Notes: generated from the sequence alone by a model not told the origin. A stretch of 5,740 bases of DNA from Bdellovibrionales bacterium (GCA_005791855.1 SXUH01000212.1:1-5740), one strand, 5' to 3'. Positions 1-5,740 are shown, counted from the stretch's first letter. Numbers and translations: made by a program.

Positions 1-1
1 A

Positions 2-826
2 GACTACGCCCGGTTGCTCCTCGAAAGCGAGGACTACCGGGCCTTCTTAAAATGCTTCTTCGGGATCAAGAAGGTCTTCAACCCCGCCTACAGCTACGGG
101 GTCTTCGCCCGGCAGGCGGAGGTCGCCAAGAGCCTTCCCCGCGACGTCACCGAGGGCCTGAAGCGCCTCACGGACCGCTCGCTCCCGGCATTCCTCAAGG
201 CCATGGAGCTCGACCCGGGGATGGAGGATTTCTTCGTCCAGCTCGTGGCCATGGAAGCGGACCCGGGGAAGAAGAAGATGGTCCAGCGGCTCAAGGACCT
301 CTACCTCGAGACGAACTTCAACAAGACCTACACCGACTCGAACTTCCAGGATTACCGGGCCCCGTTCATCTACGCGGCCTCCGGTGAAGTCGGGGTCGGG
401 GTGAAGCTCCAGACCCTCGCCAAGCGCACGGGCCTCTCCGTCGACCAGATCCTCGAGTCGCTCCCGCTCATGGAGGACCTGAAGCTCGGGGTCTACGATA
501 AGAAGGAAAAGAGCTTCGTCCCGGCCACCTCCCAGGTCCACGTCATCCCGGAGAAGGAGAAGAACCTCTTCATCGATTTCTACACCCACTGCATGGAGCT
601 CCAGAAGGAGAACCTCAAGAAGAACTTCCAGTCCGACGAAGCCCTTTTTTACAATGAAGTCTTTTCCATCAATCCAGCGCAGCTGGGCCAGCTCAAGGCG
701 GAACTCAGGAAGGTGCTCAAGTCCTTTGTCCTCAAGGCCGAGAACCCTAACGGGGACAATGTCGCGGTCCTAAATGTTGGTTTTTTCAAGCAAATCTTCA
801 ACCAAGTCCCAAAAAGCGACCGCTAG
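2..826 (+). CDS. TIGR02147/DUF4423 family protein, 5' end cut off by the window edge
   Basis: The frame is open to the left edge (D-Y-A-R precede a TTG at 14), so the TTG is probably internal and the true start lies upstream. The N-terminal part has the TIGR02147 layout: a DYRAFLK motif, then NPAYSYGVFARQA, then LKRLTDRSLPAFLKAMEL and an E-x-FF-x-QLV segment. Family members usually show YRxFLxxYF, FSYRxFAxxAG, GKRNLT and EExYFxxLV at the same places. The C-terminal half fits DUF4423, including a closing stretch VAVLNVGFFKQIFNQ that resembles the family's final VxxLNxQLFP strand. The family is thought to contain an N-terminal Xre-like helix-turn-helix and is usually taken as a regulator, but its function is not established. 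The usual GKRNLT is altered here (GLKRLT). It ends 117 bases before a same-strand secreted propeller gene, which it might regulate (inference). Codon use loosens sharply in the last 60 codons. Family call fairly sure, role unsure. Confidence 0.8.
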   Translation, partial: DYARLLLESEDYRAFLKCFFGIKKVFNPAYSYGVFARQAEVAKSLPRDVTEGLKRLTDRSLPAFLKAMELDPGMEDFFVQLVAMEADPGKKKMVQRLKDLYLETNFNKTYTDSNFQDYRAPFIYAASGEVGVGVKLQTLAKRTGLSVDQILESLPLMEDLKLGVYDKKEKSFVPATSQVHVIPEKEKNLFIDFYTHCMELQKENLKKNFQSDEALFYNEVFSINPAQLGQLKAELRKVLKSFVLKAENPNGDNVAVLNVGFFKQIFNQVPKSDR

Positions 827-845
827 CTTCAGGCCAGTGTGACCC

Positions 846-873
846 CGAACACCGGCGAGTTCGCTTTTATTTC
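846..873 (+). terminator. weak intrinsic terminator candidate after the TIGR02147 gene
   Basis: A 5-bp inverted repeat, CGAAC (846-850) and GTTCG (859-863), surrounds an 8-base loop and is followed by CTTTTATTT. The stem is short and the T-run is interrupted, so termination would be inefficient. It lies 20 bases after the stop codon, a sensible place for one. Confidence 0.3.
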
Positions 874-881
874 CCAGACTC

Positions 882-910
882 TTTCACTCCGGAACCATCC
901 TCGGTATACA
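882..910 (+). promoter_or_regulatory. possible sigma-70-type promoter for the propeller gene
   Basis: TTTCAC (882-887) and TATACA (905-910) are 17 bases apart, an ideal spacing, but each matches the TTGACA/TATAAT consensus only partly. The region is AT-richer than its surroundings. A start of transcription near 917 would give a leader of about 27 bases that still holds the ribosome site at 935-941. If real, it rules out translation from the GTG at 839. Confidence 0.35.
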
Positions 911-934
911 TGCCCAGGAATTTACCAACACCCT

Positions 935-941
935 GGAGGGG
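935..941 (+). promoter_or_regulatory. ribosome binding site that fixes the start of the propeller gene
   Basis: GGAGGGG lies just upstream of the ATG at 944. Counting from GGAGG, the gap is 4 bases, on the short side but workable. The same frame stays open back to a GTG at 839, but that site has no comparable purine tract, and the extra 35 residues would bury the signal peptide. Confidence 0.65.
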
Positions 942-943
942 AT

Positions 944-3910
944 ATGAAAGTTATCAAGTTACTGGCCGGCATTGCCCTGACGAATGCCCTTGCCTACGGG
1001 CAAGCGATCAATCCGGATCTGCCGAATCCGGAGCTTCTCACCAAGAAGTACCTCGAAGAAATTTCCGGCAGGAAGATCGGGCAGAAGCAGTTCGCCTACA
1101 CGACCAACATCAGCCGCCGGATGGGGCCCATGGCCTCGGCCGAGTCCGCACCGAGAGGCGGGGCCGCGAACCGGGAGATCCAGGAAGCCGACGTCTTCAA
1201 GCTCGGGAAGAAGGGGAACAAGGAACTCTTCCTCCTGAACCAGTACCGCGGGTTCCAGATCATCAGCTTCGCCGATGGCCTCGAGCAGCCGAAGATCGTC
1301 GGCCGCTTCCCGGTCTTCAACAACTACTCGAGCGAGATGTACTTCCTCGAGGCCCAGGGCAAGGTCCTCATCATCAACACCGAGTGGACCTACACCAAGA
1401 ACCACTGGTCGACGAACCACGTGACCAAGGTATACATGATGGACGTCTCCGATTCCCAGACGCCGAAGCTCGTCAAGGAGCTGTCCGTCCCGGGCTACCT
1501 CTCCGAGTCTAGGCTCGTGGGTGACGTCCTCTACGCCATCACCACCTCGGGCGGCTACGGCGGGGACCAGAAGGCCCAGATCACCTCCGTCCGCGTCGAC
1601 GAGAAGAACATGGACACCATCGAGTCCGTCGAGCTCCACGGCAAGGACCAGTACGTGAGCACCATGAACGTCCTTCGAGAAGGGGAGCGCTACTTCGTGG
1701 TCTCCACCCAGACCAACTGGAACTCCCGGTCCGACACCGTGAGCGTTCACGACATCACCTCCCCCCGCGGCGACATCCAGAAGTTCCTGACCATCAAGGC
1801 CCGGGGCCGCGTGACCGAGCGGTCCAACACCTTCATCCACAAGGACCACCTCTTCGTGGTGGGGAACTACCAGGCCGAGGCGAACAGCCTCACCCGCGTC
1901 TCCGTCGAAGCCTTCCCGTTGAAGGCGAGCAGCGAGGTCCAGGTCTCCAAGGAGAACATGCGCATCTCCGTCGGAGACACCAATGGCCAGCACGCGAGCC
2001 TGCAGGACGTCCGCGTGTCCGGTGACCTCCTCTACGCCTTCTGGGTCCCGGCCAACCGCATCGACCCGTTCGAGCTCTTCGACATCTCCGAGCCCGCTAA
2101 GGGCATCAAGCACCTGGGCCAGCTCCAGTTCGAAGGCTGGGTCTCCAAGTCCTTCCCCCTCGAGTACAACGGGAAGAAGTACGTCCTGGGCCTCGGCGAG
2201 ATCGTCCCGGTGACGAGCGAAACCGGCAAGCGCTACCCGCAGGCGAAGCTCTTCGAGATCAAGAAGGTCGGGAACGCCTACAAGCACGAAGTCGTCTCCT
2301 CCCTCACCATCGACTCCGACGACGTCTGGTCCCGGCTCAACAGCGAAGACAAGTACTTCGAGATGGTCCAGGAAGCCCCCGGCGTGTTCAACGTCCTCTT
2401 CCCGGTGAGCTTCACCAAGAACTGGAAGAACGGCGCGAAGATCGTCTCCCTGAACCTCAACACCGGCGCCCTCGAAGAGGGTCCGAGCGTGACCGGCGAA
2501 GACGGCTGGCTCAAGCGCGTCTTCCTGAACAAGGAAGTCAGCGTGCTGAACACCTTCAGCGACGAGAGCCTCGAGACCTTCAAGCAGTCGGAGATGGCCG
2601 CCCGGGGCTTCGTGAAGTCCGTGAGCGTGCTCGAGCTCGCCCGCGACATCGTCGACTTCCAGGTCCTCTCGGCGACCGAAGGGCTCCAGATCGTCAGCAA
2701 GAAGAACGCCGTCGAACTCCGGAAGGTGAGCCTCGCCAAGGCCGACGCCGAGAAGGCCGAGGTCCTGAGCACGCTCGAGCTCAAGGGCAAGTACGAGTGG
2801 CACAAGGTGAAGGGCGGCAAGCTCTTCGTCGTGAGCTCCTTCACTAAGAAGGAAACGGTGAGCTACGGCGCGAGCCACTCCTACGAGCAGGACGTCTTCG
2901 ACTACGCTCACCTGAGCGTGGTCGACCTCGCCACCGGCGCAGTGACCCAGGAGAAGATCGCCACCAACGCTCGCACCGACGAGCAGCGGTACTACTACTA
3001 CTTCCAGATCCAGGCGATCACCACCGAGAACACGGAGATCCTGAAGATCAACAACGAATTCTTCAAGCTCGTCGGCACGCGCCTCCTGAAGCTCGAGGTC
3101 GAGGCCGGGTGCCAGTACTTCTTCGACGCCAAGTCCGACAGCTTCTCGCTGGAGACCGTCGGCGAGGACATCTACGCCTTTACCGCGTTCAAGGTCAAGG
3201 CCATCGACGAGCAGCGGACCGCGCGCCCGATCGACTACTACGACGACTACTCCGCCTTCGAGATGCCGTTCGCCAAGAAGCTCTCCTTCGAAGAGAACAA
3301 GGTCTTCTGCTCGGCCTCGATCAACCTCCCCGGGAAGCCGGTGGTCGGGAAGGAAGGCCTCCTCGTGACCGACGACTTCAAGGGCCGCTACTTCTTCCGC
3401 GGGCCGATCCACTTCGACTACTACGACATCGGCATGCCGTTTCGAAGAGGGATGTCCAAGACCTACTCGCTCAAGCTCACGGGCCCTCAGGAAGCGACCC
3501 TGGTGGACATGGTTGACCACGACATCACCAACGGTCTGTTCAAAGACGGGTTCATCACCTACGACGCCGAAGCCTCCCGGCTCGACCTCTGGCGCGTGAC
3601 CTCGGAAGGGGAGTTCCTGGTGAAGCCGCAGTTCCTGAGCCTCGGCTCGAACTCGTCCCTCATCACCGTGAAGTCCCTGAAGAACCGCAGCTTCATCTTC
3701 ATGAAGAAGGGCCTCAGGGTCGGCCTCTTCGAGATCGAGAAGAACCAGCGGGTGACCCAGCTCAAGGTGACCTCGAGCTTCGACCAGGACGCCGCCGACG
3801 GCTGGGCCGAGTACATCTTCTCCATCAGAAACATCCTAGCTGCCGAGGACTTCTCGAAGTTCCACGTCTCCCAGGGGATGTATGGAATGAGCGACATCAA
3901 CCTCCAGTGA
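944..3910 (+). CDS. exported beta-propeller domain protein (Beta_propel-like), 988 aa
   Basis: The ATG at 944 follows a good ribosome site and opens a signal peptide: MKVIK, a hydrophobic core LLAGIALTNALA, and likely cleavage around residue 17-19. Residues about 80-200 match the opening of the Beta_propel family (PF09826): EADVFKLG (usually EADIVKTDG), a strand ending QIISFADG, SSEMYFLEAQGKVLII, KVYMMDVSDSQTPKLVKELSVPG and SRLVGDVLYAITT. A blade-like signature G-[DE]-x-[IL]-Y-A-[IF] recurs at residues 193-199, 360-366 and 740-746. The length leaves room for two propellers in tandem (inference). The only two cysteines, C723 and C789, could form a disulfide in the periplasm or outside. There is no lipobox, membrane anchor or recognisable catalytic motif, so the ligand or partner is unknown. 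Codon use is very biased (TTC, AAG, CTC, ATC, GAG) except over the first 30 or so codons, which suggests strong expression. It ends at a strong terminator and is transcribed singly or with the upstream gene. Confidence 0.8.
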   Translation: MKVIKLLAGIALTNALAYGQAINPDLPNPELLTKKYLEEISGRKIGQKQFAYTTNISRRMGPMASAESAPRGGAANREIQEADVFKLGKKGNKELFLLNQYRGFQIISFADGLEQPKIVGRFPVFNNYSSEMYFLEAQGKVLIINTEWTYTKNHWSTNHVTKVYMMDVSDSQTPKLVKELSVPGYLSESRLVGDVLYAITTSGGYGGDQKAQITSVRVDEKNMDTIESVELHGKDQYVSTMNVLREGERYFVVSTQTNWNSRSDTVSVHDITSPRGDIQKFLTIKARGRVTERSNTFIHKDHLFVVGNYQAEANSLTRVSVEAFPLKASSEVQVSKENMRISVGDTNGQHASLQDVRVSGDLLYAFWVPANRIDPFELFDISEPAKGIKHLGQLQFEGWVSKSFPLEYNGKKYVLGLGEIVPVTSETGKRYPQAKLFEIKKVGNAYKHEVVSSLTIDSDDVWSRLNSEDKYFEMVQEAPGVFNVLFPVSFTKNWKNGAKIVSLNLNTGALEEGPSVTGEDGWLKRVFLNKEVSVLNTFSDESLETFKQSEMAARGFVKSVSVLELARDIVDFQVLSATEGLQIVSKKNAVELRKVSLAKADAEKAEVLSTLELKGKYEWHKVKGGKLFVVSSFTKKETVSYGASHSYEQDVFDYAHLSVVDLATGAVTQEKIATNARTDEQRYYYYFQIQAITTENTEILKINNEFFKLVGTRLLKLEVEAGCQYFFDAKSDSFSLETVGEDIYAFTAFKVKAIDEQRTARPIDYYDDYSAFEMPFAKKLSFEENKVFCSASINLPGKPVVGKEGLLVTDDFKGRYFFRGPIHFDYYDIGMPFRRGMSKTYSLKLTGPQEATLVDMVDHDITNGLFKDGFITYDAEASRLDLWRVTSEGEFLVKPQFLSLGSNSSLITVKSLKNRSFIFMKKGLRVGLFEIEKNQRVTQLKVTSSFDQDAADGWAEYIFSIRNILAAEDFSKFHVSQGMYGMSDINLQ

Positions 3911-3935
3911 TGTTCCTAAAGGCCTAACCGCCAGG

Positions 3936-3966
3936 AGCCCTCCGGGAAACCGGGGGGCTTTTTTTT
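3936..3966 (+). terminator. strong intrinsic terminator of the propeller gene
   Basis: A 10-bp stem (3936-3945 with 3950-3959, one T-G wobble) closes on a GAAA tetraloop and runs into eight T's (3959-3966). It starts 25 bases after the propeller stop codon. Read on the - strand the hairpin is not followed by a T-run, so it should act in the + direction only. Confidence 0.92.
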
Positions 3967-4204
3967 ACGCCGCTTCGTCCTCCGACCGCTCCCGGAGAAA
4001 CCCCCGGCGGATGTCCCGCACCACCGGGCCGAAAGCCTTGATGGCCTCGAGGAGCTCCCCGCGGGTCAGGTGGAGATTCGCTTCCCACTTCCGCAGGCTC
4101 TTTTCGCTCCCGACGTCGATCACGGCGGGCGTCCCTTCCCGGTAGTAGGCGGGCGGGGAGGATCCGCCGGAGTCGCCGCTGCTAATCTTGAGGGTCTTGG
4201 ACAT
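3965..4204 (-). CDS. DUF3606 domain protein, 79 aa
   Basis: Residues about 27-70 fit the small DUF3606 family (PF12244): an I-D-V start (residues 29-31), a charged stretch reaching W40, then L-T-x-x-E-L-L-E-A-I-K-A-F-G-P and V-R-D-I-R-R. Members typically read RIDVNxxYExxYWxxxxGVTxxELxxAVxxVGPxxxxVR. The usual glycine before the 'VT' is replaced (HLTRGEL). The function of the family is unknown; it is a small cytosolic helical domain, and this copy has no signal peptide. The first 26 residues are polar and Ser/Gly-rich, probably disordered. The ATG at 4204 is the earliest possible start, because TAA and TAG stand in frame 3 and 2 codons before it. No Shine-Dalgarno sequence precedes it, while an extended -10 box ends 5 bases upstream. 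Its TAA stop overlaps the T-run of the opposing terminator. Confidence 0.75.
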   Translation of the reverse strand: MSKTLKISSGDSGGSSPPAYYREGTPAVIDVGSEKSLRKWEANLHLTRGELLEAIKAFGPVVRDIRRGFLRERSEDEAA

Positions 4205-4209
4205 GATCT

Positions 4210-4218
4210 ATTATAGCA
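4210..4218 (-). promoter_or_regulatory. extended -10 promoter (TGCTATAAT) of the DUF3606 gene
   Basis: Reading on the - strand, TGC (4218-4216) directly precedes a perfect TATAAT (4215-4210), giving the TGnTATAAT extended -10 that can work without a good -35. No convincing -35 is visible; ACTTAG (4238-4233) is at the right 17-base spacing but matches poorly. Five bases (AGATC) separate the -10 from the ATG, so the start point falls on or beside the A of the start codon. Confidence 0.7.
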
Positions 4219-4254
4219 TGGATCGGGAGTCTCTAAGTACCGGGATTCGCGCCG

Positions 4255-4818
4255 CTAGAGCCCGAGCATCTTCACCGATCCCTGGCTCCGATCTGATAGC
4301 TGTTCCTGGGTCGAGGCGGCGAAGGCCTTGTACCTGGCGTAGTTCTCGTCGCCGAGGACTTTCCGAACTGCTAGGTCGTACTTCTTCTGGATCGCCTTGA
4401 GGTCCTGGTCCATCCGGAAGGGATCGGGTTGGTTGGCCTTGAAGTAGTTCACGATCTCCTGATCGAGGCTCGCTCGCAGGCGGTAGAACTTCTTAACTTC
4501 CTTCGGCGTCAGCTTGAGGTCGTAGACCAGGAGTGCCTCGAGTCCGTCGCGGACCTCCGCGACGTCGGAGGTCACTTCGATCAGGTCCTCTTTCACATGG
4601 TCCCGGGTGTTGATCTTGGCCTCGAGGACGGGGTCGTGCGCTGGGGTCCGCGGGCCCGTCGCGGACCGAGGAGGGAGATCGGCACTCCGGGAGAGTTTCG
4701 CCTCTTCGAGGCCGGCGCCTCTCTCGGCGTCGACGCTTTCCCCTTCGGGAGACGAGAATCTGCCTGCCAGGAGAAGCACCCCGAGGATCCCAAGACCGAG
4801 CAGGCAGATTTTCTTCAT
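4255..4818 (-). CDS. exported or membrane-anchored helical protein of unknown function, 187 aa
   Basis: The N-terminus (MKKICLLGLGILGVLLLAG) is a signal peptide or anchor; cysteine 5 lies before the hydrophobic core, so it is not a lipobox. Residues about 20-65 are Ser/Pro/Arg/Glu-rich and probably an unstructured linker. Residues about 68-170 look all-helical and amphipathic, with DLKLTPKEVKKFYRLRASLD (100-119) and a later KYDLAVRKVLGDENYARYKAF (146-166). An L-T-P-x-x-x-x-x-F helix followed by 'LG-[DE]-x-x-Y-A-R-Y' recalls the helical hairpins of Spy/CpxP-like periplasmic proteins, but I cannot confirm membership. The start has a weak ribosome site, GGGAAGAA (4829-4822), 3 bases before the ATG (the GGGAAG core is 5 bases away). 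Its start lies 19 bases after the stop of the small secreted protein, so the two are probably cotranscribed. The 50 bases after its stop hold no clear terminator, so readthrough into the DUF3606 gene is possible. Confidence 0.65.
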   Translation of the reverse strand: MKKICLLGLGILGVLLLAGRFSSPEGESVDAERGAGLEEAKLSRSADLPPRSATGPRTPAHDPVLEAKINTRDHVKEDLIEVTSDVAEVRDGLEALLVYDLKLTPKEVKKFYRLRASLDQEIVNYFKANQPDPFRMDQDLKAIQKKYDLAVRKVLGDENYARYKAFAASTQEQLSDRSQGSVKMLGL

Positions 4819-4837
4819 ATGTTCTTCCCGGTACCGA

Positions 4838-5065
4838 TTACTGAAGGAGTGGGAGGCTGTCGTTGGTGGCCGGCGTCTCGAGCTTGTGAAGCACGTTCAC
4901 CGTTCCGTTGCAGTTCCGCTCGACGAGCTGGATGCTGGAGCCGTCCATGAAGCTGTAGGTCCGGATGTAGATCTCGCACTGGTTGGAGGCATATGTGTTC
5001 GAGCTAAAGGCAGTGGCGATGACGAAGGTCAGGACCGAGAGGCAGTAGGAGAGCTTGGCTTTCAT
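4838..5065 (-). CDS. small secreted protein with a two-cysteine mature domain, 75 aa
   Basis: A signal peptide of about 26 residues (MKAK, hydrophobic core, then SSNTYA) would leave a mature protein of about 49 residues starting SNQCEIYIR. The mature part has exactly two cysteines, C30 and C52, probably a disulfide, flanking a predicted strand-turn-strand (EIYIRTYSFMDGSSIQLVERNC). I do not recognise the family. The gene is supported by a good ribosome site 6 bases before the ATG, a consensus -10 box upstream and tight linkage to the next gene. Residues 63-75 (ETPATNDSLPLLQ) look unstructured. It could be a small envelope-associated or extracellular protein that works with the downstream helical protein (inference). 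Confidence 0.65.
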   Translation of the reverse strand: MKAKLSYCLSVLTFVIATAFSSNTYASNQCEIYIRTYSFMDGSSIQLVERNCNGTVNVLHKLETPATNDSLPLLQ

Positions 5066-5071
5066 GTAACG

Positions 5072-5077
5072 TTCCTT
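5072..5077 (-). promoter_or_regulatory. ribosome binding site of the small secreted protein
   Basis: On the - strand AAGGAA lies 6 bases before the ATG at 5065, a good match and spacing. It supports this start and helps show that this short frame is a real gene. Confidence 0.6.
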
Positions 5078-5101
5078 TTGTGAGGTTGATGGCTCTTGCC
5101 C

Positions 5102-5107
5102 ATTATA
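5102..5107 (-). promoter_or_regulatory. -10 box (TATAAT) of the two-gene envelope unit
   Basis: A perfect TATAAT on the - strand (5107 down to 5102) lies 36 bases before the ATG at 5065. Transcription from about 5095 would give a leader of roughly 30 bases. There is no TG extension and no TTGACA-like box at 16-18 bases; that stretch is GC-rich palindromes, which suggests the promoter depends on a regulator. Confidence 0.6.
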
Positions 5108-5112
5108 CGAAA

Positions 5113-5133
5113 GGTCGACCGCGGCCCGCGGGC
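5113..5133. promoter_or_regulatory. cluster of GC-rich palindromes in the -35 region
   Basis: Three perfect palindromes adjoin or overlap: GGTCGACC (5113-5120), CCGCGG (5119-5124) and GCCCGCGGGC (5124-5133). Relative to the predicted start near 5095 they sit at about -20 to -38, where RNA polymerase or an activator or repressor would bind. GC-rich DNA yields short palindromes by chance, so the assignment as an operator is tentative. Confidence 0.35.
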
Positions 5134-5141
5134 TAAGTTTT

Positions 5142-5159
5142 CTTTAAAGGCCTTCAAGG
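5142..5159. repeat. imperfect 18-base inverted repeat upstream of the two-gene unit
   Basis: The sequence is symmetric about the junction 5150/5151, with seven Watson-Crick pairs, one T-G pair and one mismatch. With no loop it is better read as a dimer-binding DNA site than as a hairpin. It lies at about -55 from the predicted start. Nothing else was recognised in the rest of the gap (5160-5238), which holds only the short 3' untranslated stretch of the DUF2846 gene. Confidence 0.3.
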
Positions 5160-5238
5160 TGGTTGTCGTTGGCACCTAAAGATTATGCTGCTCAGAATGT
5201 TGGCGGTCGCTGGTAGCTACTTGATTTCAGGGGGGGCG

Positions 5239-5739
5239 CTAGTCCTCGAGAGAGAGTTTGAGTTCTCGGACTTCTCTGCGGGCGGCACCTCTCTCGACGA
5301 ACATGAACTTCGTCGTACAGGCTTCTTTCTGGATCCTCGTGTCCAGCTGCTCGAGGTACTTCTTCAGCACCTCCGCGGTTCCGGTTTTGATGAAGCCACA
5401 GCTCTCGGAGGTTTCGCCGGCGGTGGCCGAGTATTTCCGGTCAAGGTTGAGGAGATTCTCGTTCGACCGGAGGAAGTACTCCTCCCCGGCCCGTGCCGTG
5501 AAGGCGATGGAGTAGAACGGTTTTGAATTGATGACCAGGGAGACGGTGTGCGCCCCCGGCGCCACTTCCACGGGGTAGTAGGATCCCGCGGCGACGGCGG
5601 CGACTTCCTTTCCGTCGACGGCGAGGTAGTGGTTCCAGAGCCGGTCCGCGAGGGCCCCTGGCCGGTAGGCGTAGACGATGCTCTTCGACGGATCTCGCTT
5701 CTTCACCGAAGAGAACCTGGGTCCCAAGGTCGCGCAGCT
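5239..5739 (-). CDS. DUF2846 family lipoprotein, 5' end cut off by the window edge
   Basis: The frame runs open through the right edge. The TTG at 5727 is an artefactual start: the codons before it read S-C-A-T, giving SCATLGPRFS, the typical end of a lipoprotein signal peptide, with the cysteine at 5734-5736 as the probable lipidation site. Counting that cysteine as 1, the DUF2846 (PF11008) marks follow: IVYAYRPG (20-27), LAVDGKEVAAVAAGSYYPVEVAPGAHTVSL (38-67) and GEEYFLR (84-90), the pattern of a small beta-sandwich with a 'PG-x-H' turn. The tail (about 113-165) carries two further cysteines, C113 and C140, that could be disulfide bonded, and a charged C-terminal helix. The family's function is unknown; members are usually envelope lipoproteins. 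The promoter is outside the window and I see no clear terminator after the stop. Confidence 0.82.
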   Translation of the reverse strand, partial: SCATLGPRFSSVKKRDPSKSIVYAYRPGALADRLWNHYLAVDGKEVAAVAAGSYYPVEVAPGAHTVSLVINSKPFYSIAFTARAGEEYFLRSNENLLNLDRKYSATAGETSESCGFIKTGTAEVLKKYLEQLDTRIQKEACTTKFMFVERGAARREVRELKLSLED

Positions 5740-5740
5740 C

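Noticed and set aside
47..589. Open frame of 180 codons on the - strand inside the TIGR02147 gene
   Set aside because: Low-complexity E/L/V/D-rich translation, fully covered by a sense frame with clear family motifs.
839..943. Upstream extension of the propeller gene from a GTG start
   Set aside because: No ribosome site at the GTG, the extra residues do not look like a signal peptide, and a likely promoter lies inside this stretch.
959..3520. Open frame of 853 codons on the - strand, antisense to the propeller gene
   Set aside because: Its translation is dominated by V, D, L, E and G runs with no domain pattern or signal. It results from the sense gene using almost only codons that end in C or G, which removes antisense stops. 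The sense frame has a signal peptide, ribosome site and family motifs.
4429..5083. Open frames on the + strand opposite the two envelope genes
   Set aside because: Arg/Gly/Ala/Pro-rich translations without ribosome sites or motifs; the - strand frames have signal peptides, and the 75-codon one also has a good ribosome site and a consensus -10 upstream.
5168..5204. Two copies of GTTGGC 31 bases apart (5168-5173 and 5199-5204)
   Set aside because: Six-base direct repeats at this distance are easily expected by chance; the three-turn spacing is suggestive but insufficient.
5213..5220. GTAGCTAC palindrome after the DUF2846 stop, considered as a terminator
   Set aside because: No loop and no T-run follows on the - strand, so it cannot be supported as an intrinsic terminator.
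5185..5526. Open frames on the + strand opposite the DUF2846 gene
   Set aside because: Shadow of a well-recognised lipoprotein gene; no ribosome site and no family resemblance.

Overview
The window is GC-rich by eye and codes densely on both strands, with two + strand genes on the left and four - strand genes on the right converging near position 3965. The best taxonomic clue is the left-edge gene, a TIGR02147/DUF4423-type protein. That family is known mainly from Bdellovibrionota and Fibrobacterota, so a GC-rich member of the Bdellovibrio-like bacteria is my best guess (inference). Most of the other products look envelope-directed: a large exported beta-propeller protein, a small secreted protein, a signal-anchored helical protein and a DUF2846 lipoprotein. 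This fits a Gram-negative cell envelope.

Left half (+ strand): the 3' part of the TIGR02147 family gene (2-826, start off the window) is followed by a 117-base gap with a weak terminator candidate and a weak promoter candidate. Then comes a 988-residue exported protein related to the Beta_propel family (944-3910). It ends at a textbook intrinsic terminator (3936-3966).

Right half (- strand, read right to left): a DUF2846 lipoprotein gene (5239-5739) whose start is off the window but whose lipid-attachment cysteine is just inside it; a regulatory gap of 173 bases with a consensus -10 box and a cluster of palindromes; a two-gene unit (a 75-residue secreted protein, then a 187-residue helical envelope protein, 19 bases apart); and a 79-residue DUF3606 gene with its own extended -10 promoter, placed so that the start codon would be the first transcribed base (apparently leaderless).

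I found no RNA gene, mobile element, CRISPR array or clear new multi-gene defence or biosynthetic system. The most interesting signals are the apparent leaderless DUF3606 promoter, the palindrome cluster where a -35 box should be, the unusually long propeller protein with only two cysteines, and an AT-richer, codon-relaxed island (about 645-1040) spanning the junction of the two + strand genes.
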